Origin: an uncultured Prevotella sp.
Lineage (GTDB): Bacteria; Bacteroidota; Bacteroidia; Bacteroidales; Bacteroidaceae
Direction: 5' to 3'
DNA length: 64,000 nucleotides
NCBI GenBank assembly: GCA_944319815.1
Contig: CALUEX010000048.1
Span: 62,001-126,000 of the forward strand
Positions 19,427 to 27,561 of this stretch are shown piece by piece. A program made the position numbers and the translations under genes. Position 1 is the first letter of the stretch. Each line of letters begins with the position of its first letter. The notes below the pieces were generated by a model that had not been told where the DNA came from, did no database searches, and saw only the letters and a program-made list of their open reading frames with translations.

Positions 19427-19456
19427 CGAGGAACCAGAATGACATCCGATTCCTCG
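19427..19456 (-). terminator. Terminator of the rfbC-ugd-lipoprotein operon
   Basis: Arms 19427-19433 and 19450-19456 (CGAGGAA/TTCCTCG) form a 7-bp stem. Read on the minus strand it is followed by TTTTTTGTTTTT, a typical rho-independent tail, 32 nt past the lipoprotein stop codon. Confidence 0.8.
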
Positions 19457-19487
19457 CCGCATATTATTTGGATTGTAAGTTTTCCTA

Positions 19488-20300
19488 TCACACGCCATCA
19501 AGCCTCCTTGTGCTGAACGTACCATTATATGAAACGATAAGCTCGACAACAAAGCTGCTTGGGCTATCAGGAATCGCAAGCTGCGTAACATAATGTATGC
19601 CGTCCACACCCACATCTACCAGCTTTATGTCGCTTAATACACATTGCTTCAACAAGGAAGAAGGCACGACCTTGGCAAAATCATTCTTCCTGAAATCCTT
19701 TGAGAACAGTTTTGCCGCGCCTTTAAATACACTCACATGGATTATATTGTCAAAATATATATTCTCAATCTCCATGCCTTCGGCATTGTAATACGACCTG
19801 TACACCTTGTAAGAAGTAGGGTTCACCTGCACATAGCTATGGTATTTCTTGTCGGAGAACGTTACGACCGTATCGTTCTTTATTATCCTGCCTTGGTTTA
19901 ACACGACAGGACGATGGCGTACAAAGTACAACGAATCGTTAGGGTCTTCGCTCCTCACCAACTTAACTATGTCATTATCCTGATTCTTAAATTCAAACAA
20001 GTGTTCAGACTTATGGATTATTGGATATTTCGACACCGTGTTTCCCAACAACAACATCGTGTCCTGCACAATCTTGAACTTAACCGGCTGTGTTGTCGAG
20101 TCTGGATAATAAATCGTATCACCACATATTCTGAATACGACATTTTCCTCATCCGAGTCTATCCAAATTCCGGCAAGCATGGCTTTAGCCTTCAAGTCTT
20201 CAGCTGGAGGCTCCTGCTGCTTGCTCGGTTTGCCGCAACCTAAAATGGCAACGCCCATAATGATTGCGGAAAAGATATGCAACACGTCTTTATGTGTCAT
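19488..20300 (-). CDS. Lipoprotein, probably DUF4738 family
   Basis: A 270-aa predicted lipoprotein: the signal peptide ends in the lipobox VAILGC (Cys about residue 22), followed by a Pro/Glu-rich linker and a beta-rich domain with repeated short strands (VVFRICGDTIYYPDS, SLYFVRHRPVV). I recall this kind of Prevotella lipoprotein under the name DUF4738, but the assignment is from memory. The ATG at 20300 overlaps the ugd stop as ATGA, favouring it over the upstream Met at 20312. Its place behind rfbC and ugd hints at a link to surface polysaccharide, but nothing in the sequence shows a function. Followed by a strong terminator. Confidence 0.7.
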   Translation of the reverse strand: MTHKDVLHIFSAIIMGVAILGCGKPSKQQEPPAEDLKAKAMLAGIWIDSDEENVVFRICGDTIYYPDSTTQPVKFKIVQDTMLLLGNTVSKYPIIHKSEHLFEFKNQDNDIVKLVRSEDPNDSLYFVRHRPVVLNQGRIIKNDTVVTFSDKKYHSYVQVNPTSYKVYRSYYNAEGMEIENIYFDNIIHVSVFKGAAKLFSKDFRKNDFAKVVPSSLLKQCVLSDIKLVDVGVDGIHYVTQLAIPDSPSSFVVELIVSYNGTFSTRRLDGV

Positions 20301-21613
20301 TTCCCTATACAATAATACTCGAAACCGAGCTCGACCAAATCGTCCTTATCATATATGTTCCTGCCGTCAAGCACCAATTTACGACGCAAAGTTCTTGAAA
20401 CAAGATTCCAGTCAGGAAGACGAAACTCTTTCCACTCCGTAAGTAACATCAATGCGTCCGCACCTTCCGCTGCCTTATACATATCATCGCAATAGGTCAC
20501 CTTATCACCTACAATGCGGCGACATTCGTTCATGGCCTCCGGGTCATACACCTTAACGACACACCCGGCTTTTAACAGCTCACGTATCACGATAAGAGCT
20601 GTAGATTCACGCATATCATCCGTCTCAGGCTTAAATGCAAGCCCCCATAATGCTATGCACTTTCCGGAAATTGGTTCAGTGCCGAAAGCCTTTACAAGTT
20701 TGTTTATAAGGACTTTCTTCTGATTTTCATTCACGCGTTCCACAGCCTTTAACACCTCCAATGAATACCCATTGTCGTCGGCTGTCTTTATCAAGGCCTT
20801 CACGTCTTTCGGGAAACACGACCCTCCATATCCGCATCCGGCATAAAGGAACTTGCGGCCTATCCTTGTGTCAGAACCAATGCCAGCCCGTACCTTGTCT
20901 ACATCGGCACCAACCAACTCGCACAGGTTCGCAATATCATTCATGAAACTTATTCGAGTAGCAAGCATTGAGTTAGCTGCATATTTTGTCATTTCCGCAC
21001 TTGGAATGTCCATAAATATCACACGGAAATTATTTATCAAGAAAGGCCTATAAAGTTTTGTCAACACCTTCTTAGCCCTCTCACTGTCAACACCAATGAC
21101 AACCCTGTCAGGACTCATGAAATCTTTTATGGCGTTGCCTTCTTTCAGAAACTCAGGATTGCTTGCCACGTCGAATTCGACATCGACACCACGCTTATTA
21201 AGCTCTGCTGTAATCGTGTCATGTATCTTAATGGATGTTCCAACAGGAACCGTGCTTTTGGTGACAACTATCAAATAACGGTTAAGGTGTTCACCAATGG
21301 TTTTTGCCACTTGCAGCACATACTTCAAATCAGCGCTGCCGTCTTCGTCTGGAGGCGTACCAACGGCGGTGAATATTATTTCCTGGTCATTGATAACATC
21401 AGGCAAAGACGTTGTAAATTTAAGACGCCCAGCCTTCACGTTCTTGATAACCAGTTCGTCCAGGCCCGGCTCATAAATTGGTATTTCACCACGCCTAAGG
21501 GCCTCTATTTTCTTTTCATCTACATCTACACACGTAACTGTCGCGCCTGTCTCAGCAAAACAAGCACCTGATACAAGCCCAACATACCCTGTTCCTACAA
21601 TAGCTATATTCAT
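20297..21613 (-). CDS. ugd: UDP-glucose 6-dehydrogenase
   Basis: A 438-aa NAD-dependent enzyme that oxidises UDP-glucose to UDP-glucuronate for capsule, LPS or exopolysaccharide. Seen: N-terminal Rossmann motif IVGTGYVGLVSGACFAE, the YEPGLDELV stretch, STVPVGTS, NPEFLKEGNA, the central GADVDKVRAGIGSD helix, and the catalytic Cys loop GYGGSCFPKDVKAL (about residue 257), then the C-terminal UDP-binding domain with ALWGLAFKPETDD. The ATG at 21613 was chosen; the upstream alternative is TTG. Two nt separate it from rfbC and it overlaps the lipoprotein gene, so the three form one operon. Confidence 0.96.
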   Translation of the reverse strand: MNIAIVGTGYVGLVSGACFAETGATVTCVDVDEKKIEALRRGEIPIYEPGLDELVIKNVKAGRLKFTTSLPDVINDQEIIFTAVGTPPDEDGSADLKYVLQVAKTIGEHLNRYLIVVTKSTVPVGTSIKIHDTITAELNKRGVDVEFDVASNPEFLKEGNAIKDFMSPDRVVIGVDSERAKKVLTKLYRPFLINNFRVIFMDIPSAEMTKYAANSMLATRISFMNDIANLCELVGADVDKVRAGIGSDTRIGRKFLYAGCGYGGSCFPKDVKALIKTADDNGYSLEVLKAVERVNENQKKVLINKLVKAFGTEPISGKCIALWGLAFKPETDDMRESTALIVIRELLKAGCVVKVYDPEAMNECRRIVGDKVTYCDDMYKAAEGADALMLLTEWKEFRLPDWNLVSRTLRRKLVLDGRNIYDKDDLVELGFEYYCIGK

Positions 21614-21615
21614 AA

Positions 21616-22164
21616 TCAATCAAAATATTCTGCTTTATTAAAAGGTAGAGCCTCCAAATCCTTTTTACTTGTCAATATCTCATTTGGATTCATAGGCCAA
21701 TCAATTCCAAGGTCTGCATCATCAAAACGTATCGATGCCTCATGCAAAGGAGCATAAACGTTATCCACTTTATAAGTAAAAATGGCTTCATCGCTCAATA
21801 CTAAAAAGCCATGCGCAAAACCTCTTGGAATAAAAAACTGCTTTTTGTTTTCGTCACTAAGCTCAACCATGACATGACGTCCAAATGTAGGAGAACTTTT
21901 ACGCAAGTCTACAGCCACGTCAAGTACGCATCCCTTTATCACACGGACAAGTTTAGCCTGTGAATATTCACCCTTTTGATAATGTAACCCTCTCAAGACT
22001 CCACGGCTCGATTTAGATTCATTATCCTGGATAAAATTAACATCACCGATGTTGTTTTTGAATTCTTCACTCTTAAATGCCTCAAAAAAATACCCTCGTG
22101 AATCTTCAAAAACTTTTGGGGTGATAACATAAACACCCTCTATATCTGTCTTTACATATTCCAT
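21616..22164 (-). CDS. rfbC: dTDP-4-dehydrorhamnose 3,5-epimerase
   Basis: A 182-aa cupin-fold epimerase that makes dTDP-4-keto-L-rhamnose, a precursor of rhamnose in surface polysaccharides. Visible: VFEDSRGYFFEAF (about residue 17), FIQDNESKSSRGVLRGLHYQ with the catalytic His region, LVRVIKGCVLDVAVDLRKSSPTFG, and FIPRGFAHGFLVLSDEAIFTYKV. The ATG at 22164 gives the usual family start; the frame runs further upstream, but that part looks untranslated. The other dTDP-rhamnose genes (rfbA, rfbB, rfbD) are not in the window. A -7 box lies about 22 nt upstream of the ATG. Confidence 0.95.
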   Translation of the reverse strand: MEYVKTDIEGVYVITPKVFEDSRGYFFEAFKSEEFKNNIGDVNFIQDNESKSSRGVLRGLHYQKGEYSQAKLVRVIKGCVLDVAVDLRKSSPTFGRHVMVELSDENKKQFFIPRGFAHGFLVLSDEAIFTYKVDNVYAPLHEASIRFDDADLGIDWPMNPNEILTSKKDLEALPFNKAEYFD

Positions 22165-22186
22165 AAATATTGCATTTATTCTTGTG

Positions 22187-22194
22187 CAAAAGTA
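22187..22194 (-). promoter_or_regulatory. -7 box of the rfbC operon
   Basis: TACTTTTG on the minus strand fits TAnnTTTG; the -33 position has no clear TTTG. It is back to back with the plus-strand promoter at 22244-22275, giving a divergent promoter region of about 60 bp. Confidence 0.45.
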
Positions 22195-22243
22195 TAAAAT
22201 AATATCAGAAAGGCAGCATTTGCATCTGTTTTTTTCACGTATA

Positions 22244-22275
22244 TTTGTTTTTTCAAATAAAAACACGTAATTTTG
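22244..22275 (+). promoter_or_regulatory. Promoter of the HU/SPOR-FHA pair
   Basis: TTTG (22244-22247), 20 nt, then TAATTTTG (22268-22275): a perfect Bacteroidota promoter. Only five bases separate the -7 box from the GTG at 22281, so the expected start of transcription falls at or next to the start codon. Confidence 0.75.
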
Positions 22276-22280
22276 CATAC

Positions 22281-23393
22281 GTGATTGAACTGGGAAGACA
22301 TATAGAACACTTGCTCTTACAAAGCGACTGCGTTATCGTACCAAGCCTCGGAGGCTTCGTGGCAAGCCATATACCGGCATGGTACGATGACAATGACAAT
22401 ATGTTCATTCCACCATACAGGACTTTGGGCTTCAATCCTAAACTAAACTTGAACGATTCGCTATTAGCGCAGTCATACACAGAGACTTATGACATAAGCT
22501 ATCCCGAAGCCTGTAACCGTATAGAACGGGAAGTTGAAGAACTTAAGCAGCATATTGCCAACAATGGCTCATACGAATTAAATGACATTGGGACACTATT
22601 CCTCAATGATGACGGCAACATTGAATTTACTCCTTGTGAAGCGGGGATATTGACGCCCAGCTTATATAGTTTCAGCTCGTTTGAAATGAATACGCTCAAA
22701 CAGGTTGAAGAAGACAAGCACGAGGCTACAGTTTCCACAGCACCCCAACGCACAACGTTAAACACTCCATTAAGCGGGAAGCATGAAAACCATGAAAACA
22801 TTGATAATGACAATGCCAACATCGCGGATATAAAATCCATAAAAATAAACGCAGTAAGGAATTTAGTTGCTGCTGTAATTGCTGTATTCTTGTTTTTCGT
22901 TTTGGGAACGCCTGTGAATGAAAATGATAATGTAATAACAAGCAATATGGGCGGCGGACTCTTTCCGCAACTGATACAAAACGAATACGGAAGCACGAAA
23001 CGTACAAGCGACCGCCCGAATTTACCTGTACAAAACCGCCCGAATTTACCTGTACAAAAAAACACCGCGAACAAAACTGTTACGAATAAACAAATATCAA
23101 ACTCAGCCCGTGCTAAAAATGTACAGGTTACTAATAAAACAATAGAAAGAAGCAACAAACCATACTTCTGCCTCGTTCTGGCCAGCAAGGTCACTGAAAC
23201 GAATGCCCAATCTTTCGTTGATAAACTAAAGCGAAAAGGCCTCAACGAAGCAAAGGTATTGAAAGAAAATAACAAGTCAACCAAAGTAATATACGGACAC
23301 TACACGACACAAAATGAAGCATTTAATTCTTTAAATAATTTGAGAGATACGGAAGATTTTTTTGACGCTTGGGTTTATCAAGTAAATGAATAG
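22281..23393 (+). CDS. HU-CCDC81-type and SPOR domain membrane protein
   Basis: A 370-aa protein starting at GTG 22281 (IELGRHIEHLLLQSDCVIVPSLGGF is the usual N-terminus of this family). Residues 1 to about 130 form the HU-like CCDC81 domain known from Bacteroidota; a membrane helix follows at about 200-217 (NLVAAVIAVFLFFVLG), then a Ser/Asn/Lys-rich periplasmic linker and a C-terminal SPOR domain (about 292-370, YFCLVLASKVTETNAQSFVDKL). SPOR domains bind denuded peptidoglycan at division sites, so the protein probably links the cytoplasm with septal wall. The linker holds two tandem 24-nt repeats encoding RPNLPVQ(N/K). Forms a pair with the FHA gene, 2 nt downstream. Confidence 0.85.
   Translation: MIELGRHIEHLLLQSDCVIVPSLGGFVASHIPAWYDDNDNMFIPPYRTLGFNPKLNLNDSLLAQSYTETYDISYPEACNRIEREVEELKQHIANNGSYELNDIGTLFLNDDGNIEFTPCEAGILTPSLYSFSSFEMNTLKQVEEDKHEATVSTAPQRTTLNTPLSGKHENHENIDNDNANIADIKSIKINAVRNLVAAVIAVFLFFVLGTPVNENDNVITSNMGGGLFPQLIQNEYGSTKRTSDRPNLPVQNRPNLPVQKNTANKTVTNKQISNSARAKNVQVTNKTIERSNKPYFCLVLASKVTETNAQSFVDKLKRKGLNEAKVLKENNKSTKVIYGHYTTQNEAFNSLNNLRDTEDFFDAWVYQVNE
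23012..23059 (+). repeat. Two tandem 24-nt repeats in the SPOR protein linker
   Basis: Bases 23012-23035 are repeated exactly at 23036-23059 in frame, encoding RPNLPVQ twice in the periplasmic linker. Such units can change in number by slippage without breaking the frame. Confidence 0.9.
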
Positions 23394-23395
23394 AT

Positions 23396-23950
23396 ATGAA
23401 AAGAGTAAGATGCCCCAAATGTGACGAGTTCATTACATTTGACGAAACAAAATATCAGGTAGGACAATCATTGATTTTTGTTTGCCCTAATTGCGGAAAA
23501 CAATTTGGCATCAAGATAGGTAAGTCAAAACTCCGTGAGACACAAAAAGAAGGAACCGATGATGAACGCAACGATGACTACGAATACGGCTCCATTGTCA
23601 TCATTGAGAACGTTTTTCATTACAAGCAAGTTCTACAACTAAAATTAGGCGACAATACTATTGGACGTTACATGAAAGGGAGCAAAACAACGCTTCCGAT
23701 TGAAACCAACGACCCTAGTATTGACATAAACCATTGTATAATTAATGTATCTAAAAACAAAAAAGGCAACATTGTATATACACTGATGGACGGGCCAAGC
23801 AACACGGGAACGTTCGTCGACAATGAAATTTTAGGGGACCGTGAACGAAGAATAATTTATGATGGTACGCTTTTTACTATTGGAGCCACAAGCATCATAT
23901 TACGAGCCTCAAAAACAAATAACGACAAGCAAGACCAAGACAAAAGTTAA
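23396..23950 (+). CDS. Zinc-ribbon and FHA domain protein
   Basis: A 184-aa cytoplasmic protein. The N-terminus has an MJ0042-type zinc ribbon with two Cys pairs (CPKC at residues 5-8 and CPNC at 31-34). After an acidic linker comes a forkhead-associated (FHA) domain (about 75-170) with the usual core: NTIGRYMKGSKTTLPI, DPSIDINHCII and SNTGTFVDNEIL. FHA domains bind phosphothreonine. No kinase gene is close. It is 2 nt behind the HU/SPOR gene and surely co-transcribed with it, which suggests a role in the same envelope or division process. Confidence 0.87.
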   Translation: MKRVRCPKCDEFITFDETKYQVGQSLIFVCPNCGKQFGIKIGKSKLRETQKEGTDDERNDDYEYGSIVIIENVFHYKQVLQLKLGDNTIGRYMKGSKTTLPIETNDPSIDINHCIINVSKNKKGNIVYTLMDGPSNTGTFVDNEILGDRERRIIYDGTLFTIGATSIILRASKTNNDKQDQDKS

Positions 23951-24020
23951 TAAAACGTAAATACGGCTTCGTTTGTATAAAAAACACATACGAAATTCAT
24001 TTACAACAAAGCAAAGGTTG

Positions 24021-24028
24021 TAACTTTG
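24021..24028 (+). promoter_or_regulatory. -7 box of rpsA
   Basis: TAACTTTG matches TAnnTTTG. Transcription would start near 24033 and leave a 57-nt A/T-rich leader without a Shine-Dalgarno sequence, normal for Bacteroidota ribosomal genes. The -33 box is poor. Confidence 0.6.
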
Positions 24029-24089
24029 CAGCCGATTTAGATACCATAAAGTCAAACTTTATTAATTAAAATTTAATCATTAAACAATT

Positions 24090-25862
24090 ATGTCAGATTT
24101 AAAGAACGTGCAACCATTGTCAGACTTTAACTGGGACGAGTTTGAAAATGGAAGCAGTGTGAACGTAAGCAAAGAAGACCTTGAGAAGGCTTACGATGAG
24201 ACCCTTAACAAGGTAAGCGAACATCAAGTAGTTGATGGAACCGTTATTTCCATTGACAAAAAAGAAGTAGTCGTTAATATCGGCTACAAAAGCGACGGTA
24301 TAATTCCTGCAAGCGAATTCCGTTACAACCCGGATTTAAAAGTTGGTGACACTGTTGAAGTGTACGTTGAGAACCAAGAAGACAAAAAAGGGCAACTTTT
24401 GCTTTCGCACAAAAAAGCACGTTTGAGCAAGAGTTGGGAACGCGTTAATGCAGCTCTTGCCAATGAAGAAGTTATACAAGGATACATTAAATGCCGCACG
24501 AAGGGTGGCATGATTGTAGATGTATTCGGTATCGAAGCATTCCTTCCCGGTAGCCAGATTGACGTTCATCCTATACGTGATTACGATGTCTTTGTTGGGA
24601 AAACCATGGAATTCAAGGTTGTTAAGATTAACCAGGAATTCCGCAATGTCGTTGTCTCACACAAAGCGCTCATTGAAGCCGAGCTGGAAGCACAAAAGAG
24701 AGAGATTATCAGCAAACTTGAAAAAGGCCAGATACTCGAAGGTACAGTTAAAAACATCACATCATACGGAGTATTTGTTGACCTTGGCGGCGTAGACGGA
24801 CTCATCCACATTACAGATTTATCATGGGGAAGAGTAAGCGACCCGCACGAAGTTGTTTCTTTGGACCAGAAAATAAATGTTGTCATTCTCGACTTCGACA
24901 ATGAGAAGAAACGTATTGCACTTGGTCTGAAACAACTCACCCCGCATCCTTGGGATGCGCTTGACCCGAACCTCAAGGTTGGTGACCATGTTAAGGGTAA
25001 AGTTGTTGTCATCGCTGATTACGGTGCATTCGTTGAAATAGCTCCTGGTGTTGAAGGCCTTATCCACGTTTCTGAAATGAGCTGGAGCCAGCACCTGCGC
25101 AGCGCACAAGAATTCATGCACGTTGGCGACGAAGTTGAAGCTGTAATACTCACCCTTGACAGAGAAGAGCGCAAAATGTCGTTAGGCATTAAGCAGCTTA
25201 AGGAAGACCCATGGGAAACCATTGAAATCAAATATCCTATAGGAAGCAAACATACAGCTAAGGTTCGTAACTTCACAAACTTCGGTATATTCGTTGAACT
25301 TGAGGAAGGCGTTGACGGTCTTATCCATATCAGCGACTTGTCTTGGACCAAGAAAGTTAAACACCCGTCAGAGTTTACACAAGTTGGGGCAGACATTGAT
25401 GTCATAGTTCTTGAAATAGACAAAGAGAACCGCCGCCTGAGCCTTGGGCACAAGCAACTCGAAGATAATCCATGGGATACTTATGAGACAATCTATACTT
25501 CTGGTTCAATCCACAACGGAAAGATAACAGAAATAATGGATAAAGGTGCTGTCATCGCTCTTGATGAAGGAGGTGAAGGCTTCGCTACTCCTAAGCATCT
25601 TGTAAAAGAAGATGGTAGCCAAGCTCAACTTGGTGAAGAATTACCATTCAAGGTAATAGAATTTGTAAAAGAAACCAAACGAATAATTCTTTCACACAGC
25701 CGTACATTTGAAGATGTAAAGGATGAGCCTAAGAAAGTTTCACGCAACAAGAAAGCCAAGAAAGAGGAAACTCCTACAATAAACAATGTTGCAGCAGGAA
25801 CAACCTTAGGTGACATTGATGCTCTCGCTGAACTGAAGGCAAAAATGGAAAAAGGCGAATAA
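24090..25862 (+). CDS. rpsA: 30S ribosomal protein S1
   Basis: A 590-aa S1 protein that helps bind mRNA to the 30S subunit. It has a run of S1 (OB-fold) repeats; typical repeat cores are VVDGTVISIDKKEVVVNIGYKSDGIIPASEF, GYIKCRTKGGMIVDVFGIEAFLPGSQ (each part of a longer repeat), GTVKNITSYGVFVDLGGVDGLIH, GKVVVIADYGAFVEIAPGVEGLIH and AKVRNFTNFGIFVELEEGVDGLIH, with a sixth, less typical one near residue 475. The C-terminus is Lys/Glu-rich. Single gene with its own promoter and a strong terminator at 25907-25947. Confidence 0.96.
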   Translation: MSDLKNVQPLSDFNWDEFENGSSVNVSKEDLEKAYDETLNKVSEHQVVDGTVISIDKKEVVVNIGYKSDGIIPASEFRYNPDLKVGDTVEVYVENQEDKKGQLLLSHKKARLSKSWERVNAALANEEVIQGYIKCRTKGGMIVDVFGIEAFLPGSQIDVHPIRDYDVFVGKTMEFKVVKINQEFRNVVVSHKALIEAELEAQKREIISKLEKGQILEGTVKNITSYGVFVDLGGVDGLIHITDLSWGRVSDPHEVVSLDQKINVVILDFDNEKKRIALGLKQLTPHPWDALDPNLKVGDHVKGKVVVIADYGAFVEIAPGVEGLIHVSEMSWSQHLRSAQEFMHVGDEVEAVILTLDREERKMSLGIKQLKEDPWETIEIKYPIGSKHTAKVRNFTNFGIFVELEEGVDGLIHISDLSWTKKVKHPSEFTQVGADIDVIVLEIDKENRRLSLGHKQLEDNPWDTYETIYTSGSIHNGKITEIMDKGAVIALDEGGEGFATPKHLVKEDGSQAQLGEELPFKVIEFVKETKRIILSHSRTFEDVKDEPKKVSRNKKAKKEETPTINNVAAGTTLGDIDALAELKAKMEKGE

Positions 25863-25906
25863 CATCATCCATCCTACCCCATTACCGATAATAAGTAATG
25901 GCTGAA

Positions 25907-25947
25907 AAAATAACCATATCTAACCCAAGTTTAGATATGGTTATTTT
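25907..25947 (+). terminator. rpsA rho-independent terminator
   Basis: Arms 25907-25923 and 25931-25947 (AAAATAACCATATCTAA and its inverse) form a perfect 17-bp stem, 7-nt loop, followed by CTTTTTTTG. Confidence 0.92.
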
Positions 25948-26032
25948 CTTTTTTTGTCAATTCTATGATGCTATTCAAGAATTTTCACGAAAGAAAAAAA
26001 CAAATAAAAGCCGTATAATCAAAAATAAATAC

Positions 26033-26040
26033 TATCTTTG
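26033..26040 (+). promoter_or_regulatory. -7 box of the MATE/acetyltransferase unit
   Basis: TATCTTTG fits TAnnTTTG; the -33 box is not clear. It is the only good candidate before the MATE gene and would start RNA near 26045. Confidence 0.5.
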
Positions 26041-26071
26041 CAAAAATAACAAAGACATATTGTTCAACACC

Positions 26072-26095
26072 ATGAAATGGCAAGTGTGCATATAG
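26072..26095 (+). CDS. Possible 7-residue leader peptide (MKWQVCI)
   Basis: A tiny ORF, ATG AAA TGG CAA GTG TGC ATA TAG, located about 27 nt after the expected transcription start and 165 nt before the MATE gene. Its stop codon sits in the left arm of one of two competing hairpins (26092-26098 with 26126-26132; 26106-26113 with 26128-26135). The arrangement resembles leaders of inducible drug-resistance genes, but a 7-codon ORF is easily found by chance. Confidence 0.3.
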   Translation: MKWQVCI

Positions 26096-26260
26096 CTACA
26101 CTAAATGAATAGCATTTTTCACTTATAGCTATTCAACAATGGGCAGGCTTATATAAGTTTGTCATTTTTTATTTTACCATTATCCAAATTCATGATATTC
26201 GATGAGTTGTGCTGTACCTGCCTTGCGCAACAGGACTTATCGTATTGTAAACGTTGAACA

Positions 26261-27549
26261 ATGAACTATACCTATAAAAATATTTGGTGCATAAACTTTC
26301 CGCTGATGATGAGCATACTTATCGAACAGCTCATCAATATTACCGATGCCATTTTCTTAGGGCACATAGGTGAAATAGAATTAGGTGCATCTGCACTTGC
26401 CGGAATTTGGTATTTAGCAATCTATATGTTAGGGCTTGGCTTTAGCCAAGGCTTACAAGTCGTTATTGCACGACGCAACGGCGAAAAGCACTATAGTGAA
26501 ACAGGAAAAACATTTTTCCAGGGATTATTTTTTTTCTTTCTGGACTTGCGGTCTTTTTATGCCTGTTTTTCAAACTATTTTCCCCAATGATTTTAAGTCA
26601 GCTAATAACGTCACCGAAAGTGTATCATGCCGTGATAGATTATTTGGACTGGCGCATTTGGGGATTGCTCTTCTCTTTTCCTTTCCTTGCATTACGTTCG
26701 TTTCTTGTTGGCATTACTCAAACGAGAGCCTTAACCATAGCTGCTCTTTCCGCAGTATTAGTGAACATTTTGGGCAACTGGATGCTTATATTTCTATTGG
26801 ACATGGGAATAGCTGGTGCCGCAATCGCATCGTCCGTTGCCGAATTATGTTCATTGGCTATATTGTCTATCCATATTCAAAATATGAACAAACAACCTTA
26901 CGGTTTATATTGGCAATTCGATAAAAACATATTATTTCGCGTTTGCCGTATATCCGCATGGAGTATGTTTCATTCGTTTATCAGTGTCGCCCCATGGTTT
27001 CTGTTCTTTGTGGCGATTGAACATTTGGGTGAATTACAACTTGCTGTTGCAAACATCATTCGCAGTATTTCAACCCTGTTCTTCGTTATTGTCAATTCTT
27101 TTTCATCCACAGCCAGTTCTTTAATAAGCAACATGATTGGAGCTAAAGAAAGAAAGTGTGTTTTTCCACTCTGCAACCAAATCATCCGATTAGGGTATGC
27201 CATAGGCTTCCCTTTTATCACATTGGCATTAATATTTAACCAGTCTATAATCAGTGTATACACAAATGACCCAATCGTAATACGAACTGCATGGTTTCCA
27301 TTTACAGTAATGTTGCTGAACTATGTATTTGCATTGCCAGGATATGTTTACATAAACGCTGTAATCGGAACCGGAGCGACACGAACTGCATTTATCTTTC
27401 AGTCAACGACAATTATAACATATATATTATACCTATATGGGCTAAGACTTTGGAATGTACCTTTTGCCACCTATTGGACTGTCGAATACCTGTTCGTAAT
27501 AGGACTTGGTATCCAGGCTGTCATCTATCTCAAATATAAACACTATTAA
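26261..27549 (+). pseudogene. MATE-family efflux transporter, frameshifted
   Basis: A multidrug and toxic-compound extrusion transporter split in two frames. Frame one (26261-26590) encodes the N-terminus (NFPLMMSILIEQLINITDAIFLGHIGEIELGASALAG, the usual MATE start, over residues 12-48) and ends after reading through a T8 tract at 26528-26535. Frame two is open from that tract to 27549 and continues the protein with LSGLAVFLCLFFKLFSPM and the remaining membrane helices. One extra T (or a -1 slip on the tract) restores a 429-aa protein of normal MATE length. The first frame's stop overlaps an ATG of the second (ATGA, 26587-26590). So this may be a recent pseudogene, a phase-variable gene, a slippage-expressed gene or a sequencing error. 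The acetyltransferase gene follows 12 nt later. Confidence 0.85.
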
Positions 27550-27561
27550 AAATTTGACATT

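Larger units (their letters stand above)
25948..26260 (+). other. Gap and long leader upstream of the MATE gene
   Basis: 313 bp between the rpsA terminator and the MATE start. It holds a -7 box TATCTTTG at 26033-26040, so the transcript would have a leader of about 215 nt. The leader contains a 7-codon ORF (26072-26095, MKWQVCI) and two hairpins that share one arm (26126-26135). The rest is A/T-rich without other features. Confidence 0.5.

Noticed and set aside
22499-23284. 261-codon minus-strand frame
   Set aside because: Antisense shadow of the HU/SPOR gene; Ser/Phe/Leu-rich without motif.
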